A stretch of DNA of 64,000 nt from JAEUJM01 sp964635055 (GCA_964635055.1 CAZWMT010000026.1:17870-81869), one strand, 5' to 3'; positions 8,868 through 18,800 are shown, numbered from the stretch's first letter. Notes: generated from the sequence alone by a model not told the origin. A program made the numbers and translations.

Positions 8868-11498
8868 TTGGCCAACAAGTTCCAGATCAAGTCGAGAACC
8901 TGGAACCTCATCTCGGGCATCGGCAGCGCCGTGCTGTTGATCGCGGGGTTCGGTGGACTGTTCGTCCTCCAGGGGATGGACGCGTCGGCGAGCCTCACGC
9001 TGCTGTTCGTGGCGGGCCTCGGCCTGATCACGTTCCTGTTCTTCGCCGGGCCCGGCATGGTCTACAGCGCCCGCAAGCGCAACAAGACCCTGAAGAAGAC
9101 GCTGCCGGGCGGGACCATGGCCTGGATCCGGTCCCACCTCTACCTGCCGATCCTGGCGCTGGTGGCCGCCTTCGTGCACGCCACCGTGGTCCCGTTCCAG
9201 GACGCGCTCTCGTCGGGCAAGGTGCTGCTGGTCGTCGGCATCGTCGTGGCCATCGCCGGCGTGTGCCGCCACCACCTCATCGGGCTCCAGAAGACCGCCC
9301 TCAACGTCGACGTCAGCATCTCCAAGATCGTCGACGGCCAGCCCCGGCGGTTCCGCCAGTTGGCCGCCGACCTGGTCGAGGGCCGGCGCCCGGTCGGCGA
9401 CATCGAGGCCGACGTCGCCCTTCTCGGTCCTGAGCAGCAGGCCGTGTGGACCGAGGTCCGCGAGCTGTCGGACGAGGTCAACAAGCACTTCCCGCGCACG
9501 GGCGGCCAGAGCCGCTCGGTACGGGCCTACAAATTCCTCCGTGCCGCGCACGCGCCGCTCACGATCGTGTTGTTCCTGCTCCTCGGCTACCACGTCTGGG
9601 ACGTGCTGGGCGCCCAGCAGGCGGCATTCGGTGACGAGGCCAGCTCGTACTCGTCGGCCGACACCTGCGCCGACTGCCACAGCGAGATCGCCGACGACTG
9701 GGGCGTGTCGGCGATGGCCCATGCGCAGACCAGCGCCCTGATGGAGGCGCAGCTGCCGGTCACCCTGGCCGAGAACCGCCGGCTGGCCGAAGAGCTCGGC
9801 TCCGACCAGCAGGCCCTCTACGACGCCGCGGCCAAGAGCTGCGTGAACTGCCACGCGCCGGTCGGGGCCCAGTTCACCGACGACATCGACGCGCTCTTGC
9901 CGCTGAACGAGCCCAGTGGCGACCAGCCGCCGGCGGTGTCCAGCGACAACCCCGCCCTGATCTCGGACGGTGTGGCGTGCATCACCTGCCACAGCCAGGG
10001 CGAGGCCCCCGCCGAGCGGGCCGGCTTCGGGCAGCTGGCGGTCCAGCACGGCGGCTCGGCCAACTACGGCAGCTTCTTCGGGCCCCTGTTCGACGACCCG
10101 AACCCGTTGCCCGTCCGCGTGCACGACCTCGACGGCGAGCAGCCCATGTGGAGCGACGAGGTCGCCAACTCCGAGTTGTGCGGCGCCTGCCACAACGTGG
10201 CGGTCGACATCGACGGCGACGCCCAGGGCAGCACCATCAGCCCGGTCGAGGGCGCAGAGCAGGGCCTCTCGGGCGATGCCGCCACCTCCGACGAGGACGG
10301 CGACTTCATCCTCGACCAGAACGAGATCGACGACACCGACGAGGATGGCAACCAGGACGACCTGGTGCTGCAGACCACCTACGACGAGTGGCAGGACTAC
10401 GTGGTCGGGTTCTCCGACCGGTTCGCCGACAACCCCGACCAGACGCTCGACGGCCCCTTGGGGTGCACCAGCTGCCACATGCCCACCGAGGGCGACGGCA
10501 CCGCGCCCGTCGTCGACGTGGCACCCGGGCTCCTGCCCAACCCCGACCGCGACTTCCGCTCGCACACCTTCGTAGGGGTGGACTACGACCTCGACACCAG
10601 CACGTACGGCTCCCAGGAGGTGTTCGACGAGGTGCTGGCCGAGCGTCAGGCGTTCCTCCAGTCGGCAGTCACCCTGAAGGTCGACAACGTCGACGGCGAC
10701 ACCGTGGCGGGCGACGAGTTCGAGGCCGACGTCACCGTCTCCAACAACCTGCTCGGGCACAACTTCCCCACCGGGTTCGCGTTCGCCCGCCAGTTCTGGC
10801 TGGAGGTCACCGCCGAGACCGCCGACGGCACCGAGGTGTGCGTCCAGGACCTGGGTGTGGGCCCCGAGAGCGCCTGTGGGTCGGGGGTGATCGACAGCAA
10901 CACCCAGGACCTGCCCCAGTGCGACCCCTTGGTCGCCGCCGACCAGGCCGGCGTCGATCCCAGTCAGCTCAACAACTCCAACATCGAGCTGGCCGGCACC
11001 CAGGAGGACTGCGACCCCTGGCTGGCCAACTTCCAGCGCATCCTCACCGACGGCGATCCCGACGGCGACGGCACCTTCGTCGAGGTGCCGTACCAGTCGT
11101 TCCTCGGCGGCATCGTGAAGGAGCGCGCCCGCATCGCCGACAACCTGTCGATGCGGGTGCTGAACCCCACCCGGCTCAACGCCGACGGCGAGGACCAGAC
11201 CGAGCTGACGATCCCGTACACCTTCGACACCAGCCAGATCGCCGATGGCGAGACGGTCACCGTGACGGCCAAGCTGCGCTTCCGCCACCTGCCCCCCTAC
11301 TTCATCCGGGGTCTCGCCGCCGCCCAGGACGACGCCGGCGACATGCCCGAGTCGGCCCGCATCGACGACGCTGACGCCCTGGTGGACAATCTGGTGGTCA
11401 CCGACGTGGTGTCGGCGACCTCCGGTCAGGGTCGGGTGCTGGCCTGCGAGGGCCCGCAGAACCGTGCGGACGCCAGCATCCTCGACTGCATCGATTGA
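8868..11498 (+). CDS. Membrane cytochrome: di-haem b-like module fused to five c-type haem sites
   Basis: An 876-aa protein from TTG 8868, preceded by a G-rich site. Residues 15-35, 42-65, 88-110, 115-137 and 226-248 are hydrophobic helices. Two carry His pairs exactly 14 residues apart (H90/H104 and H228/H242), the spacing that ligates two b haems in cytochrome b561/ferric-reductase-type bundles. The large C-terminal part then has five CXXCH sites (CADCH at 267-271, CVNCH, CITCH, CGACH, CTSCH), an Asp-rich stretch like calcium loops, and a GHNFPTGF motif typical of multihaem cytochrome c proteins. Inference: it moves electrons between the quinone pool and an extracytoplasmic partner. The next gene overlaps it by 3 nt. 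Donor and acceptor are unknown. Confidence 0.85.
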   Translation: MANKFQIKSRTWNLISGIGSAVLLIAGFGGLFVLQGMDASASLTLLFVAGLGLITFLFFAGPGMVYSARKRNKTLKKTLPGGTMAWIRSHLYLPILALVAAFVHATVVPFQDALSSGKVLLVVGIVVAIAGVCRHHLIGLQKTALNVDVSISKIVDGQPRRFRQLAADLVEGRRPVGDIEADVALLGPEQQAVWTEVRELSDEVNKHFPRTGGQSRSVRAYKFLRAAHAPLTIVLFLLLGYHVWDVLGAQQAAFGDEASSYSSADTCADCHSEIADDWGVSAMAHAQTSALMEAQLPVTLAENRRLAEELGSDQQALYDAAAKSCVNCHAPVGAQFTDDIDALLPLNEPSGDQPPAVSSDNPALISDGVACITCHSQGEAPAERAGFGQLAVQHGGSANYGSFFGPLFDDPNPLPVRVHDLDGEQPMWSDEVANSELCGACHNVAVDIDGDAQGSTISPVEGAEQGLSGDAATSDEDGDFILDQNEIDDTDEDGNQDDLVLQTTYDEWQDYVVGFSDRFADNPDQTLDGPLGCTSCHMPTEGDGTAPVVDVAPGLLPNPDRDFRSHTFVGVDYDLDTSTYGSQEVFDEVLAERQAFLQSAVTLKVDNVDGDTVAGDEFEADVTVSNNLLGHNFPTGFAFARQFWLEVTAETADGTEVCVQDLGVGPESACGSGVIDSNTQDLPQCDPLVAADQAGVDPSQLNNSNIELAGTQEDCDPWLANFQRILTDGDPDGDGTFVEVPYQSFLGGIVKERARIADNLSMRVLNPTRLNADGEDQTELTIPYTFDTSQIADGETVTVTAKLRFRHLPPYFIRGLAAAQDDAGDMPESARIDDADALVDNLVVTDVVSATSGQGRVLACEGPQNRADASILDCID

Positions 11499-12241
11499 CG
11501 CCCCCACGCCACAGCGGCAACGACGACGGTGAACCCACCGCAGCCGGAGAGGATGACGGACCGAACGCGGCCGTCGCCACCGAGGACGACGCCTCGTGGC
11601 CGCGGTGGGCACGGCTCGGGCTGGCGTGCGTCGTGGCGCTGGCCGTCGGCGTGTTCCTGGCCAGCGCCCGCGACTCCGACGGCGCGTCCACGCCCGCGCC
11701 CGACCCGTCGCCCACCCTCGGCGACGGCACGCTGCCCACCGGGCACCCGTCCCTCGACGGCAGCGACCAGTACCAGGACTTCACGCTGGCCCAACTCGAG
11801 TCCGACGCGGCCGACGAGTCGGCACCCGTGGCGCTGCGGCTGACCCTGGCCGAGCGCTACCTGGCGACCGGGGACATCCAGGACGCACGCCGGCAGGCCC
11901 GCCTCGCCCTCGCCCAGTCGGGCACCGATGTCGAGCAGCAGCGCTCGCTGCGCGACCTCGGGTGGGCCGCGGCGCTGTCGGGTGACAGCGAGCGCGGCGC
12001 CGCCCTGCTGCAGCAGGCCCTCGATGTCCTCCCAGGCGAGCGCAACGCCACCTGGTACCTCGCCAACGTGCGCCTCGCCGGCCTGAACGATCCCGCCGGC
12101 GCCGCCGACCTGTTCCGCGAACTGCTCACCGCCGACGACCTCGGCGCCGATCAGCGCAGCCTCATCGAAGCCCGTCTCGCCGAGGCCGAGGCCGCCGCGG
12201 GCACGGGGCCGACGCCCACGTCGACCCCGGCCGCCAACTGA
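11495..12241 (+). CDS. Membrane-anchored TPR protein coupled to the multihaem cytochrome
   Basis: A 248-aa protein starting at TTG 11495, which overlaps the cytochrome stop (TTGA), so the two are translationally coupled. An acidic N-terminal tail of about 40 residues is followed by one transmembrane helix (LGLACVVALAVGVFLASA) and an extracytoplasmic part with helical repeats resembling TPRs (ALRLTLAERYLATGDIQDAR, RDLGWAAALSGDSERGAALL, ATWYLANVRLAGLNDPAGAA). This is the architecture of CcmH/NrfG-type haem-lyase partners. A role in assembling or docking the upstream cytochrome is inferred from coupling and architecture only. Confidence 0.8.
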   Translation: MTPPRHSGNDDGEPTAAGEDDGPNAAVATEDDASWPRWARLGLACVVALAVGVFLASARDSDGASTPAPDPSPTLGDGTLPTGHPSLDGSDQYQDFTLAQLESDAADESAPVALRLTLAERYLATGDIQDARRQARLALAQSGTDVEQQRSLRDLGWAAALSGDSERGAALLQQALDVLPGERNATWYLANVRLAGLNDPAGAADLFRELLTADDLGADQRSLIEARLAEAEAAAGTGPTPTSTPAAN

Positions 12242-12311
12242 CGCCGGTTCCGGCCGGGAGCGCACCACCGACGCCGCCGACGAGCGGCGGACCAGAGCCC
12301 ACCAGCCCCCG

Positions 12312-12486
12312 TTCCGGTGGCTCGAACGCCACCGTCACGACACGATCCAGCCACCAGAACCACCCAACACCCGTTCCGGTGGCTCCAACGCCACCGTCAC
12401 GACACGATCCAGCCACCAGAACCACCCAACACCCGTTCCGGTGGCTCCAACACCACCGTCACGACACGATCCAGCCACCAGAACCA
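12312..12486. repeat. Three tandem copies of a 62-bp palindromic repeat (family A)
   Basis: Units start at 12312, 12374 and 12436, with exact 62-bp spacing and only one or two differences. Each unit runs from GTTCCGGTGGCT to AGCCACCAGAAC, an imperfect 12-bp inverted repeat, and contains a nested hairpin GGTGGC-GCCACC. The block fills the gap between the convergent TPR and copA genes. A diverged five-copy array of the same family lies at 34481-34780. Confidence 0.9.
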
Positions 12487-12522
12487 GTGGTGGGCGGGTG
12501 GTGGTGGGGAGACCGCCGGCGG

Positions 12523-14832
12523 TCAGGAGGGGCGGAAGCGGCGCAGGCGCAGGCTGTTGCTGACCACGAAGACGCTCGAGAACGCCATGGCCGCCCCTGC
12601 GATGAGGGGGTTGAGGAGACCGGCGGCGGCGAGTGGCAGCGCCGCCACGTTGTAGGCGAACGCCCAGAAGAGGTTGCCCCGGATCGTGCGCAGGGTGCGG
12701 CGGGAGAGGCGGATCGCATCGGCCGCCGACCGCAGGTCGCCCCGCACCAGGGTCAGGTCGCCGGCCTCGATGGCGGCGTCGGAGCCGGTGCCCATGGCCA
12801 GGCCCAGGTCGGCTTGTGCGAGCGCGGCGGCGTCGTTCACCCCGTCGCCCACCATCGCCACCACCCGGCCCTCGTCCTGCAGGCGGCGGATCACGTCGAG
12901 CTTGTCCTCTGGCAGCACCTGGGCGATCACCTCGTCGATGCCGACGGCGGCACCCACGGCGGCTGCGGCGGCCTCGCCGTCCCCGGTGAGCAGCACCGGG
13001 GCCAGGCCCAGGTCGCGCAGCTCCGCCACGGCCTCCGCCGACGTGGGCTTCACGGTGTCGGCCACGACCAGCACGGCCCGCAGCTCGCCGTCCCAGCCGG
13101 CGAGCACCGCCGTGCGACCCTCGGCCTCGGCCGCCTCCTTGGCCTGCCGCAGCGGATCGGGCAGGGTCAGGGACCAGTCGGCGACGAAGCGCTCCTGACC
13201 GGCGACCACCCCATGGCCGTCCACCACGCCCTGCACGCCCAGGCCGCGGGTGGCACGGAACGATTCGACCGGGCCCAGCGCGCCCACCCGCTCCCGCGCG
13301 CCCGCGGCGATGGCGCGGCCGATGGGGTGCTCGGAGGCATCCTCCACCGCGCCCACGACGGCCAACACCTCGGCCTCGGCCGCCGCGGAGCCGTCGGCGG
13401 TGATCACCTCGACCAGCGCCATCGTGCCCGTGGTGACCGTCCCGGTCTTGTCCAGCACCACCGTGTCGACCCGACGGGTCGACTCGAGCACCTCGGGCCC
13501 CTTGATGAGGATGCCCAACTGGGCGCCCCGTCCGGTGCCCACGAGCAGCGCGGTCGGGGTGGCGAGACCGAGCGCGCACGGGCAGGCGATGATCAGCACC
13601 GACACCGCCGCGGTGAACGCGGTCGCGGCGCCCTCGCCCCAACCGAGCCAGAAGCCGAGCGTGGCCACCGACAGGGCGATCACGACGGGCACGAACACGG
13701 CCGACACCCGATCGGCCAGGCGCTGGATGGGCGCCTTGCCGGACTGGGCCTCGGTGACCAGCCGCCCGATTCGGGCCAGTTGCGTGTCGGCGCCCACCCG
13801 GGTGGCCTCGACCACCAGACGCCCGCCGGCGTTCACGGTGGCCCCGGTGACGGCGTCGCCGACGCCCACCTCGATGGGGACGCTCTCGCCGGTGAGCAGC
13901 GAGGCGTCGATGGCCGATGTGCCCTCCACCACCACCCCGTCGGTGGCGACCTTCTCCCCCGGGCGCACCACGAACCGGTCGCCCACCACCAGCGCCGCCA
14001 CGGGCTCGAGGTGCTCGGTGCCGTCGCGCAGGACCGCTACCTCCTTGGCCCCCAGCTCGAGCAGCGCCTTCAGGGCGGCGCCCGACCGCCGCTTGGCCCG
14101 GGTCTCGAAGTAGCGACCGGCGAGGATGAACACGGTGACCGCGCTGGCCACCTCGAGGTAGATCTCGTCCTGACCGCTCCCTCGCGACAGCGCCAGGTCG
14201 AACCCCATGGTCATCCCGGTGACGCCGGCCCCGCCGATGAAGAGCGCATAGAGCGACCAGAGGTAGGCCGCGCTCACCCCCAGCGAGATCAGGGTGTCCA
14301 TCGTGGCCGCGCCATGTCGGAGGTTGAGCCAGGCGGCCCGGTGGAACGGGAAGGCACCCCACACCACCACCGGCGAGGCCAGGGTGAGCGACAGCCACTG
14401 CCAATTGTCGAACTGCAGTGCCGGCACCATGGCCATCAACAGCACCGGCACGGCGAGCGCGGTCGACACCAGCAGGCGCCGGCGCAACTCGGCCAACTCG
14501 GCGTCGGGCCCGCGGCCGCCCTCGGAGACCCCGGCACCGTCATCCGATCCGCCCGGGACCCGGGTCGGTGCCGGGGTCGGGGTCGAGAACGCCGACGGAT
14601 CGCCCACCGGTGTGGCGCGGTAGCCCACGGCCTCGATCTCGGCCAGCACCGAGGCCAGGTCGACCCCGTCCGGGAGATCCACCGACGCCCGGTCGGTGGC
14701 GTAGTTCACCGCGGCCTCCACGCCCTCCATGCGGTTGAGTCGCTTCTCGATGCGCGCCGCGCAGGAGGCGCAGGTCATGCCCTGGACGTCGAGGTCGACG
14801 TGACCACCGGACGCCCGGGCGTCGGCGCTCAC
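12523..14832 (-). CDS. copA: Copper-exporting P1B-type ATPase
   Basis: Pumps Cu+ out of the cytoplasm. From GTG 14832 (GGAG 8 nt upstream) it has 769 aa. One N-terminal heavy-metal domain carries GMTCASC (C21, C24). Eight transmembrane helices follow with the metal-site motif CPC in IIACPCALGLATP, phosphorylation site DKTGT, nucleotide-domain SEHPIGRAI, hinge MVGDGVNDAAALAQAD, and the helix-8 residues MAFSSVFVVSNSLRL. A longer open frame reaches 15030, but the extra N-terminus is Arg/Pro-rich and overlaps the small membrane gene, so I reject that start. It is last in a copZ-orf58-copA operon facing csoR. The CPC motif and copZ/csoR context support copper, possibly also silver. Confidence 0.95.
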   Translation of the reverse strand: MSADARASGGHVDLDVQGMTCASCAARIEKRLNRMEGVEAAVNYATDRASVDLPDGVDLASVLAEIEAVGYRATPVGDPSAFSTPTPAPTRVPGGSDDGAGVSEGGRGPDAELAELRRRLLVSTALAVPVLLMAMVPALQFDNWQWLSLTLASPVVVWGAFPFHRAAWLNLRHGAATMDTLISLGVSAAYLWSLYALFIGGAGVTGMTMGFDLALSRGSGQDEIYLEVASAVTVFILAGRYFETRAKRRSGAALKALLELGAKEVAVLRDGTEHLEPVAALVVGDRFVVRPGEKVATDGVVVEGTSAIDASLLTGESVPIEVGVGDAVTGATVNAGGRLVVEATRVGADTQLARIGRLVTEAQSGKAPIQRLADRVSAVFVPVVIALSVATLGFWLGWGEGAATAFTAAVSVLIIACPCALGLATPTALLVGTGRGAQLGILIKGPEVLESTRRVDTVVLDKTGTVTTGTMALVEVITADGSAAAEAEVLAVVGAVEDASEHPIGRAIAAGARERVGALGPVESFRATRGLGVQGVVDGHGVVAGQERFVADWSLTLPDPLRQAKEAAEAEGRTAVLAGWDGELRAVLVVADTVKPTSAEAVAELRDLGLAPVLLTGDGEAAAAAVGAAVGIDEVIAQVLPEDKLDVIRRLQDEGRVVAMVGDGVNDAAALAQADLGLAMGTGSDAAIEAGDLTLVRGDLRSAADAIRLSRRTLRTIRGNLFWAFAYNVAALPLAAAGLLNPLIAGAAMAFSSVFVVSNSLRLRRFRPS

Positions 14833-14944
14833 GACTCGCGCTCCGCGCGACCGCGTCGCCGGGCCGCTCGTCGTCGCGTTCGGGCCACGCGGGCCGATGC
14901 CCCGCTCGTTGCCCGTTCGGCCACGCAGCGGGCCGCTCGAGGGG

Positions 14945-15121
14945 TCATGAGCCCATCTCCATGTCGTGGCCCGATCCTCCGGGCGACGTCGTGACCGTGG
15001 GAACCGTGTCGGGGGTCGGGGACCCGTCATCGGGGGCGACGGCCCGTCCCACCCCGAAGGCGGCCACGAACACGACCGCGAGCGCGGCGGCGAAGAGGCC
15101 CAGGCGGGTGGCCACCCCCAT
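14945..15121 (-). CDS. Small membrane protein of the copper operon
   Basis: A 58-aa protein from ATG 15121: one transmembrane helix (LGLFAAALAVVFVAAFGVG) and a short outer tail ending GHDMEMGS, whose His and Met side chains could bind Cu+. It lies 13 nt after copZ and 112 nt before copA, on the same strand. It may present copper at the membrane or help assemble the exporter, but no family is recognised and the metal role is inferred from the tail and the neighbours. Too short for domain evidence. Confidence 0.65.
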   Translation of the reverse strand: MGVATRLGLFAAALAVVFVAAFGVGRAVAPDDGSPTPDTVPTVTTSPGGSGHDMEMGS

Positions 15122-15134
15122 CAGTCCACCACCG

Positions 15135-15359
15135 TCAGTCCAGCACCGTCGTGGCGAGCACCGTGTAGCCGGCCTCGTCGACCGCGGCGCGCACGTCGGC
15201 ATCGGCGAGCGGCCCGTCGCTCGTGACCGCCACCGAACCGCCGTCGAGGTCGACCTCGACCGTGCGCACGCCCTCGATGCGGCCCACTTCCGTGCTGACG
15301 GCGCGCACGCAGTGCTCGCAGCTCATTCCCTCGACCCGGTAGGTGGCGGTGGTGGTCAT
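15135..15359 (-). CDS. copZ: Copper chaperone, heavy-metal-associated domain protein
   Basis: A 74-aa single HMA ferredoxin-like domain with the metal-binding motif GMSCEHC (C14, C17), the usual size for CopZ. It carries Cu+ to the CopA pump in the cytoplasm. It is the first gene of the copper operon and is transcribed away from csoR across a 119-nt gap containing two palindromic CsoR-type sites, so it is probably copper-induced. Tyr66 (GYTVLAT) sits where CopZ-like proteins have a Tyr near the metal loop. Confidence 0.93.
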   Translation of the reverse strand: MTTTATYRVEGMSCEHCVRAVSTEVGRIEGVRTVEVDLDGGSVAVTSDGPLADADVRAAVDEAGYTVLATTVLD

Positions 15360-15405
15360 GGCTCACGCTCCTCGTCGTACCCAGGAACAGGTCCCCGGGA
15401 ACAGG

Positions 15406-15420
15406 TACCCTGTAGGGGTA
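15406..15420. promoter_or_regulatory. Probable CsoR operator 1
   Basis: Palindrome TACCC-N5-GGGTA (TACCCTGTAGGGGTA) in the copZ-csoR divergent gap. It has the TACCC/GGGTA arms of known CsoR operators and lies closer to copZ. Confidence 0.7.
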
Positions 15421-15427
15421 TACCATA

Positions 15428-15442
15428 TACCCCCTGGGGGTA
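15428..15442. promoter_or_regulatory. Probable CsoR operator 2
   Basis: Perfect 7+1+7 palindrome TACCCCC-T-GGGGGTA, 37 nt before the csoR start and 22 nt centre-to-centre from operator 1, about two helical turns. Binding of CsoR here would repress both csoR and the copZ operon until Cu+ is bound. Confidence 0.8.
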
Positions 15443-15478
15443 CACTGGCAACGCACCACACGCCGAGGAGACAGGCCG

Positions 15479-15763
15479 ATGACCACACGGGGCTACACCG
15501 CGACGAAGGACCAGCTGCGAGCACGCCTCGCCCGCATCGAAGGCCAGGTGCGGGGCGTGTCGAAGATGGTGGACGACGATCGCTACTGCGTGGACGTGCT
15601 CACCCAGATCAACGCCATCAGGGCGGCCCTCGACAACGTTGCCCTCGGCCTGCTCGACGGCCACGTCCGGCACTGCCTGCAACCGGGCGGCGGCGGGCCC
15701 GAGGAGCCCGAGGCGCAGGCCGAGGAGCTGATGTCGGCGGTGGGTCGCATGCTGTCGCGCTGA
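15479..15763 (+). CDS. csoR: Copper-sensing transcriptional repressor CsoR
   Basis: A 94-aa all-helical DUF156 repressor that leaves DNA when it binds Cu+. The three conserved ligands are present: C37 (RYCVDVLTQI), H62 and C66 (GHVRHC), matching Cys-His-Cys of M. tuberculosis CsoR. The N-terminal basic helix (ARLARIEGQVRGV) is the DNA-contact surface. Start ATG 15479 has GGAG upstream. Its position facing copZ-copA with palindromic sites between them supports a copper role over the formaldehyde (FrmR) or nickel (RcnR) members of the family. Confidence 0.95.
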   Translation: MTTRGYTATKDQLRARLARIEGQVRGVSKMVDDDRYCVDVLTQINAIRAALDNVALGLLDGHVRHCLQPGGGGPEEPEAQAEELMSAVGRMLSR

Positions 15764-15882
15764 ACGGTCACACGGGGGCCGCCCCCACCCGGCGCGCCCC
15801 GACCGCACCCAGCGCGCCCCACCGCGCCCTGGCCGGTCTCCCGGCGACGGACGCTGCGTGATCGGCGTCGCCCCGCCGAGGC

Positions 15883-18800
15883 CTACGCCGGCGCCGGCGC
15901 CGGCTGCAGCGACTGCAGCATGCCCTCGCAGCTGCGCACGAGGATCTGCGACGCCTCGGCCACGTCTCGTGACGTCATCGGGCTCTCGCCCCGCTTGCGC
16001 CAGCGGGCGATCGTGTCGAGCAGGGCGTCGCGCAACAGGTCCGGCTCGGCGTCGTGGGGTAGGCCCAGGCGCACGCTCGGCTGCATGCCCTGGGCCCCGA
16101 GCAGGCGGTCGACCTCGTCCTCCTCCTCGGGCCGGAAGGTGATGGCCCCCGACCGGAACGAGTTGAACAGTCGCTGCTCGGTGAACTCGTGGGCACCGGC
16201 CTGCACCCGCTCCAGGTCGAACGAGAGCTGGGCGGCCGCCTCGATGGGGTCTTCGCGCAGCACCGCCTGCAACACGACCAACGCGGCGCGCGCCTTCAAG
16301 AGCTCGCGGCGCGCCGCGAACTGGGTCATCAGCACGCGCCGCAGGTCCTCCACACCGCTGTGCTCGACCAACGCGGTGGACAGGGCATCGGCGTCCTGCG
16401 ACTCACCCGAGGCGATCAGGCGCACGGCCAGCCCCACGCCGAACAGGCCCAGGCGGCGGATCAGCGCCGACCGCTCCTCCGCCGACAGCGGGAGCTCGGC
16501 GTCGTCGCCCATGAAGCGATCGGCCGACGCCAGGAGGAGGGCCTGACGATCGGCCGGCAACGCCGCCAGAGCGGCGAGCGCCTGGTACTCGGACTCGCGC
16601 AGGGTGGCCCCGGACTGGGCCAACAACCCCGCGACCGGCAGCACGGTCTGGCAGAGCCGCCGGATGCGAGCATCGGTGCGGTAGCGGGCGGCCACCCGCT
16701 GCGCCGACTCGAGGGCATCGGGCCGTCCCGAGCCGAGCTCGTCGGCGCGGGACAAGATGGCGATGGCGTTGACCGGTGACGGGTGGGCCAGCTCGTCGGC
16801 GTGGAACGCCTCGAGGAAGCGGGCGTCGCTGCGATGGAAGTGGCGCATCAGGTAGAGCACCGCGTCAGCGGGGGTGTCGCGGTCGTGGTCGAAGGCGAGG
16901 AAGTCCTCGGTGCGCTTCGAGATCTCCTCGGACACCGACGAGAGCCCCGGCGTGTCGATGAGGGTCATCTCCGACAGCGAGGCCGACGGCCACTCGATCA
17001 CGATGCGGTCGATGTCGCCGGGATCCATCCCCTGCAGGTCGACCTCGATCGCGCCCGCCTCCCGCGAGAACGGGGTCTCCACCGGCTCCCCCCGCGAGGG
17101 GTGCAAGGTTGCCCGGTAGGTGAGCCCGTCGGTGTACCAGGCCACGATCTTGGTGCACTCGCCGGCGTCGGTCGGCGCCAGCTCGTCGCCGATCAAGGCG
17201 TTGAGCAACGTCGACTTCCCCGCCTTGACCTTGCCCGCGATGGCGACCCGCAGGGGGTCGTCGAGACGGGCTTCGGCCTGCCGCAGGCGGTCGCCCCCGG
17301 CACGGCCGGCGTAGGCGGCGATGGCCTTGCGCAACAGCAGGCGGGTCTGGGCGGCGAGGGGCAGTGACGAGTCGATCTCGATGGCCGGGGCCGCGGCGAC
17401 CGCGGGCTCGGGCGCCGGGACGACCGCCGGCTCGGGGGCAGGCACGACCGGCTCAGGAGCAGGAGCGACGACCGGTTCCGGAGTCGGAGCCGCGGCCGGC
17501 TCGGGAACCGGCGCGGCCGGTGCTGGCACCGGCGGTGCGGCCGGGACGGGCGGCACCGGCGGCAGACCCGAGGGCACCGGCGGAGCCGCAGGAGCCGGCG
17601 GCGCCGTGGGAACCGGGGGCGCCGAGGGCGGCGGTGCAGTGGGCACCGGCGGGGCCGAGGGCGGCGGTGCAGTGGGCACCGGCGGGGCCGACGGCGGCGG
17701 CGCAGTGGGCACGGGTGGCGGCGCAGCCGGCACGGGCTGGCGCGGCGGGACGGGCGGGACCGGCGGCAGGCCCGGTGGCACCGCTGACGGCTGGGGCACC
17801 GGTGGCGCGCTCGGCGGTGGGGCGGCGGGCGCCGGCACCGGCGGCATCGGGGGGGCCGGAGGCGCCGGCGGAGGTGGTGGCGCGGCGGCAGCAGGGGCGG
17901 GGCCCGCCGGGGCCGAGGCCGGGATCGGCGGTGGTGGGGGTGGGGGTGCGACCGGTGGGGCCGGCGCCGCGGCGGCCCCGCCCGCGCCGGCCAGCAGCGA
18001 CGCCGGGAGCGCCGGCAGTGGCAGCGCCCTGTCCTCGTCGGTCTCAGGCAGCAGAGCCAGGCGGGTGGGGGGCTGGCCGGCGGCCTGCTGCGCGGCCTGG
18101 AGGAACCGCCCCAGCTCGCGCACCGTCGGTGGGCGCAGCCCCGGGTTCTTGGCCATCGACCACTCGAGCACGCCGCACACGCCCGGCGGCACCTTCTGCG
18201 GCCGCAGGTCGGGCAAGGGCTCGGCCGCGGCCCGGGCGATGACCCGTACCAGGGGCTCCTCCTCGTCCACCTCGAAGGGCGGGTGGCCGGCGATCAGGGT
18301 GTAGATGATCGAGCCCAGCGCGTAGATGTCCGACGCCACCGACGGCTGGCCGCCGGTGAACAGCTCGGGGGCGGCGTGCAGCTGGGTGTCACGCGGGTCG
18401 CCGCTGCGACTGACGAACGAGCCGCTGGGCGACACCTCGAAGTCGCCCAGCAGCGGCTCGCCCAGCGGGCTGACGAACACGTTGTGCGGCTTCAGGTTCT
18501 GGTGCAGCACCATGGCCCGGTGGGCGCTCTCGAGCGCACCCGACACCTTGACGCCGATGTCGACGGCCTCCCGCCAGTCGAAGGGCCCGGAGCGCAACAG
18601 CCGGTCGTGCTCGTTCCCGCGGCTCAACCACTCGGTGACGATGTAGGGCCGGCGCTTGGCCACCCCCGAGTCGAACACCGTCAGCGCGTTGGGGTGCACC
18701 GACACCACGCCCATCGCCGCGCACTCACGCTCGAAGCGCGTCGTGGCGGCCCGGTCCAACGCCTTCACGGTGAAGACCTTCACCGCCACTTCGCGGTTGA

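Noticed and set aside
8841..11612. Very long open frame on the minus strand across the cytochrome gene
   Set aside because: Antisense to a gene with haem motifs and good context; long antisense frames are expected in 70% G+C DNA, and its translation is a Val/Gly/Arg-rich string without domains.
12312..12486. CRISPR array in the 62-bp repeats
   Set aside because: The entire unit repeats, with no unique spacers between repeats and no cas genes near. The same applies to 34481-34780.
12379..14994. Long plus-strand open frame opposite copA
   Set aside because: copA has all P-type ATPase motifs on the minus strand; the plus translation is His/Gly/Arg-rich with no domain.
14833..15030. Longer N-terminus for CopA
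   Set aside because: The extra codons overlap the small membrane gene and encode Arg/Pro-rich sequence; a GTG with GGAG sits just before the metal-binding domain.
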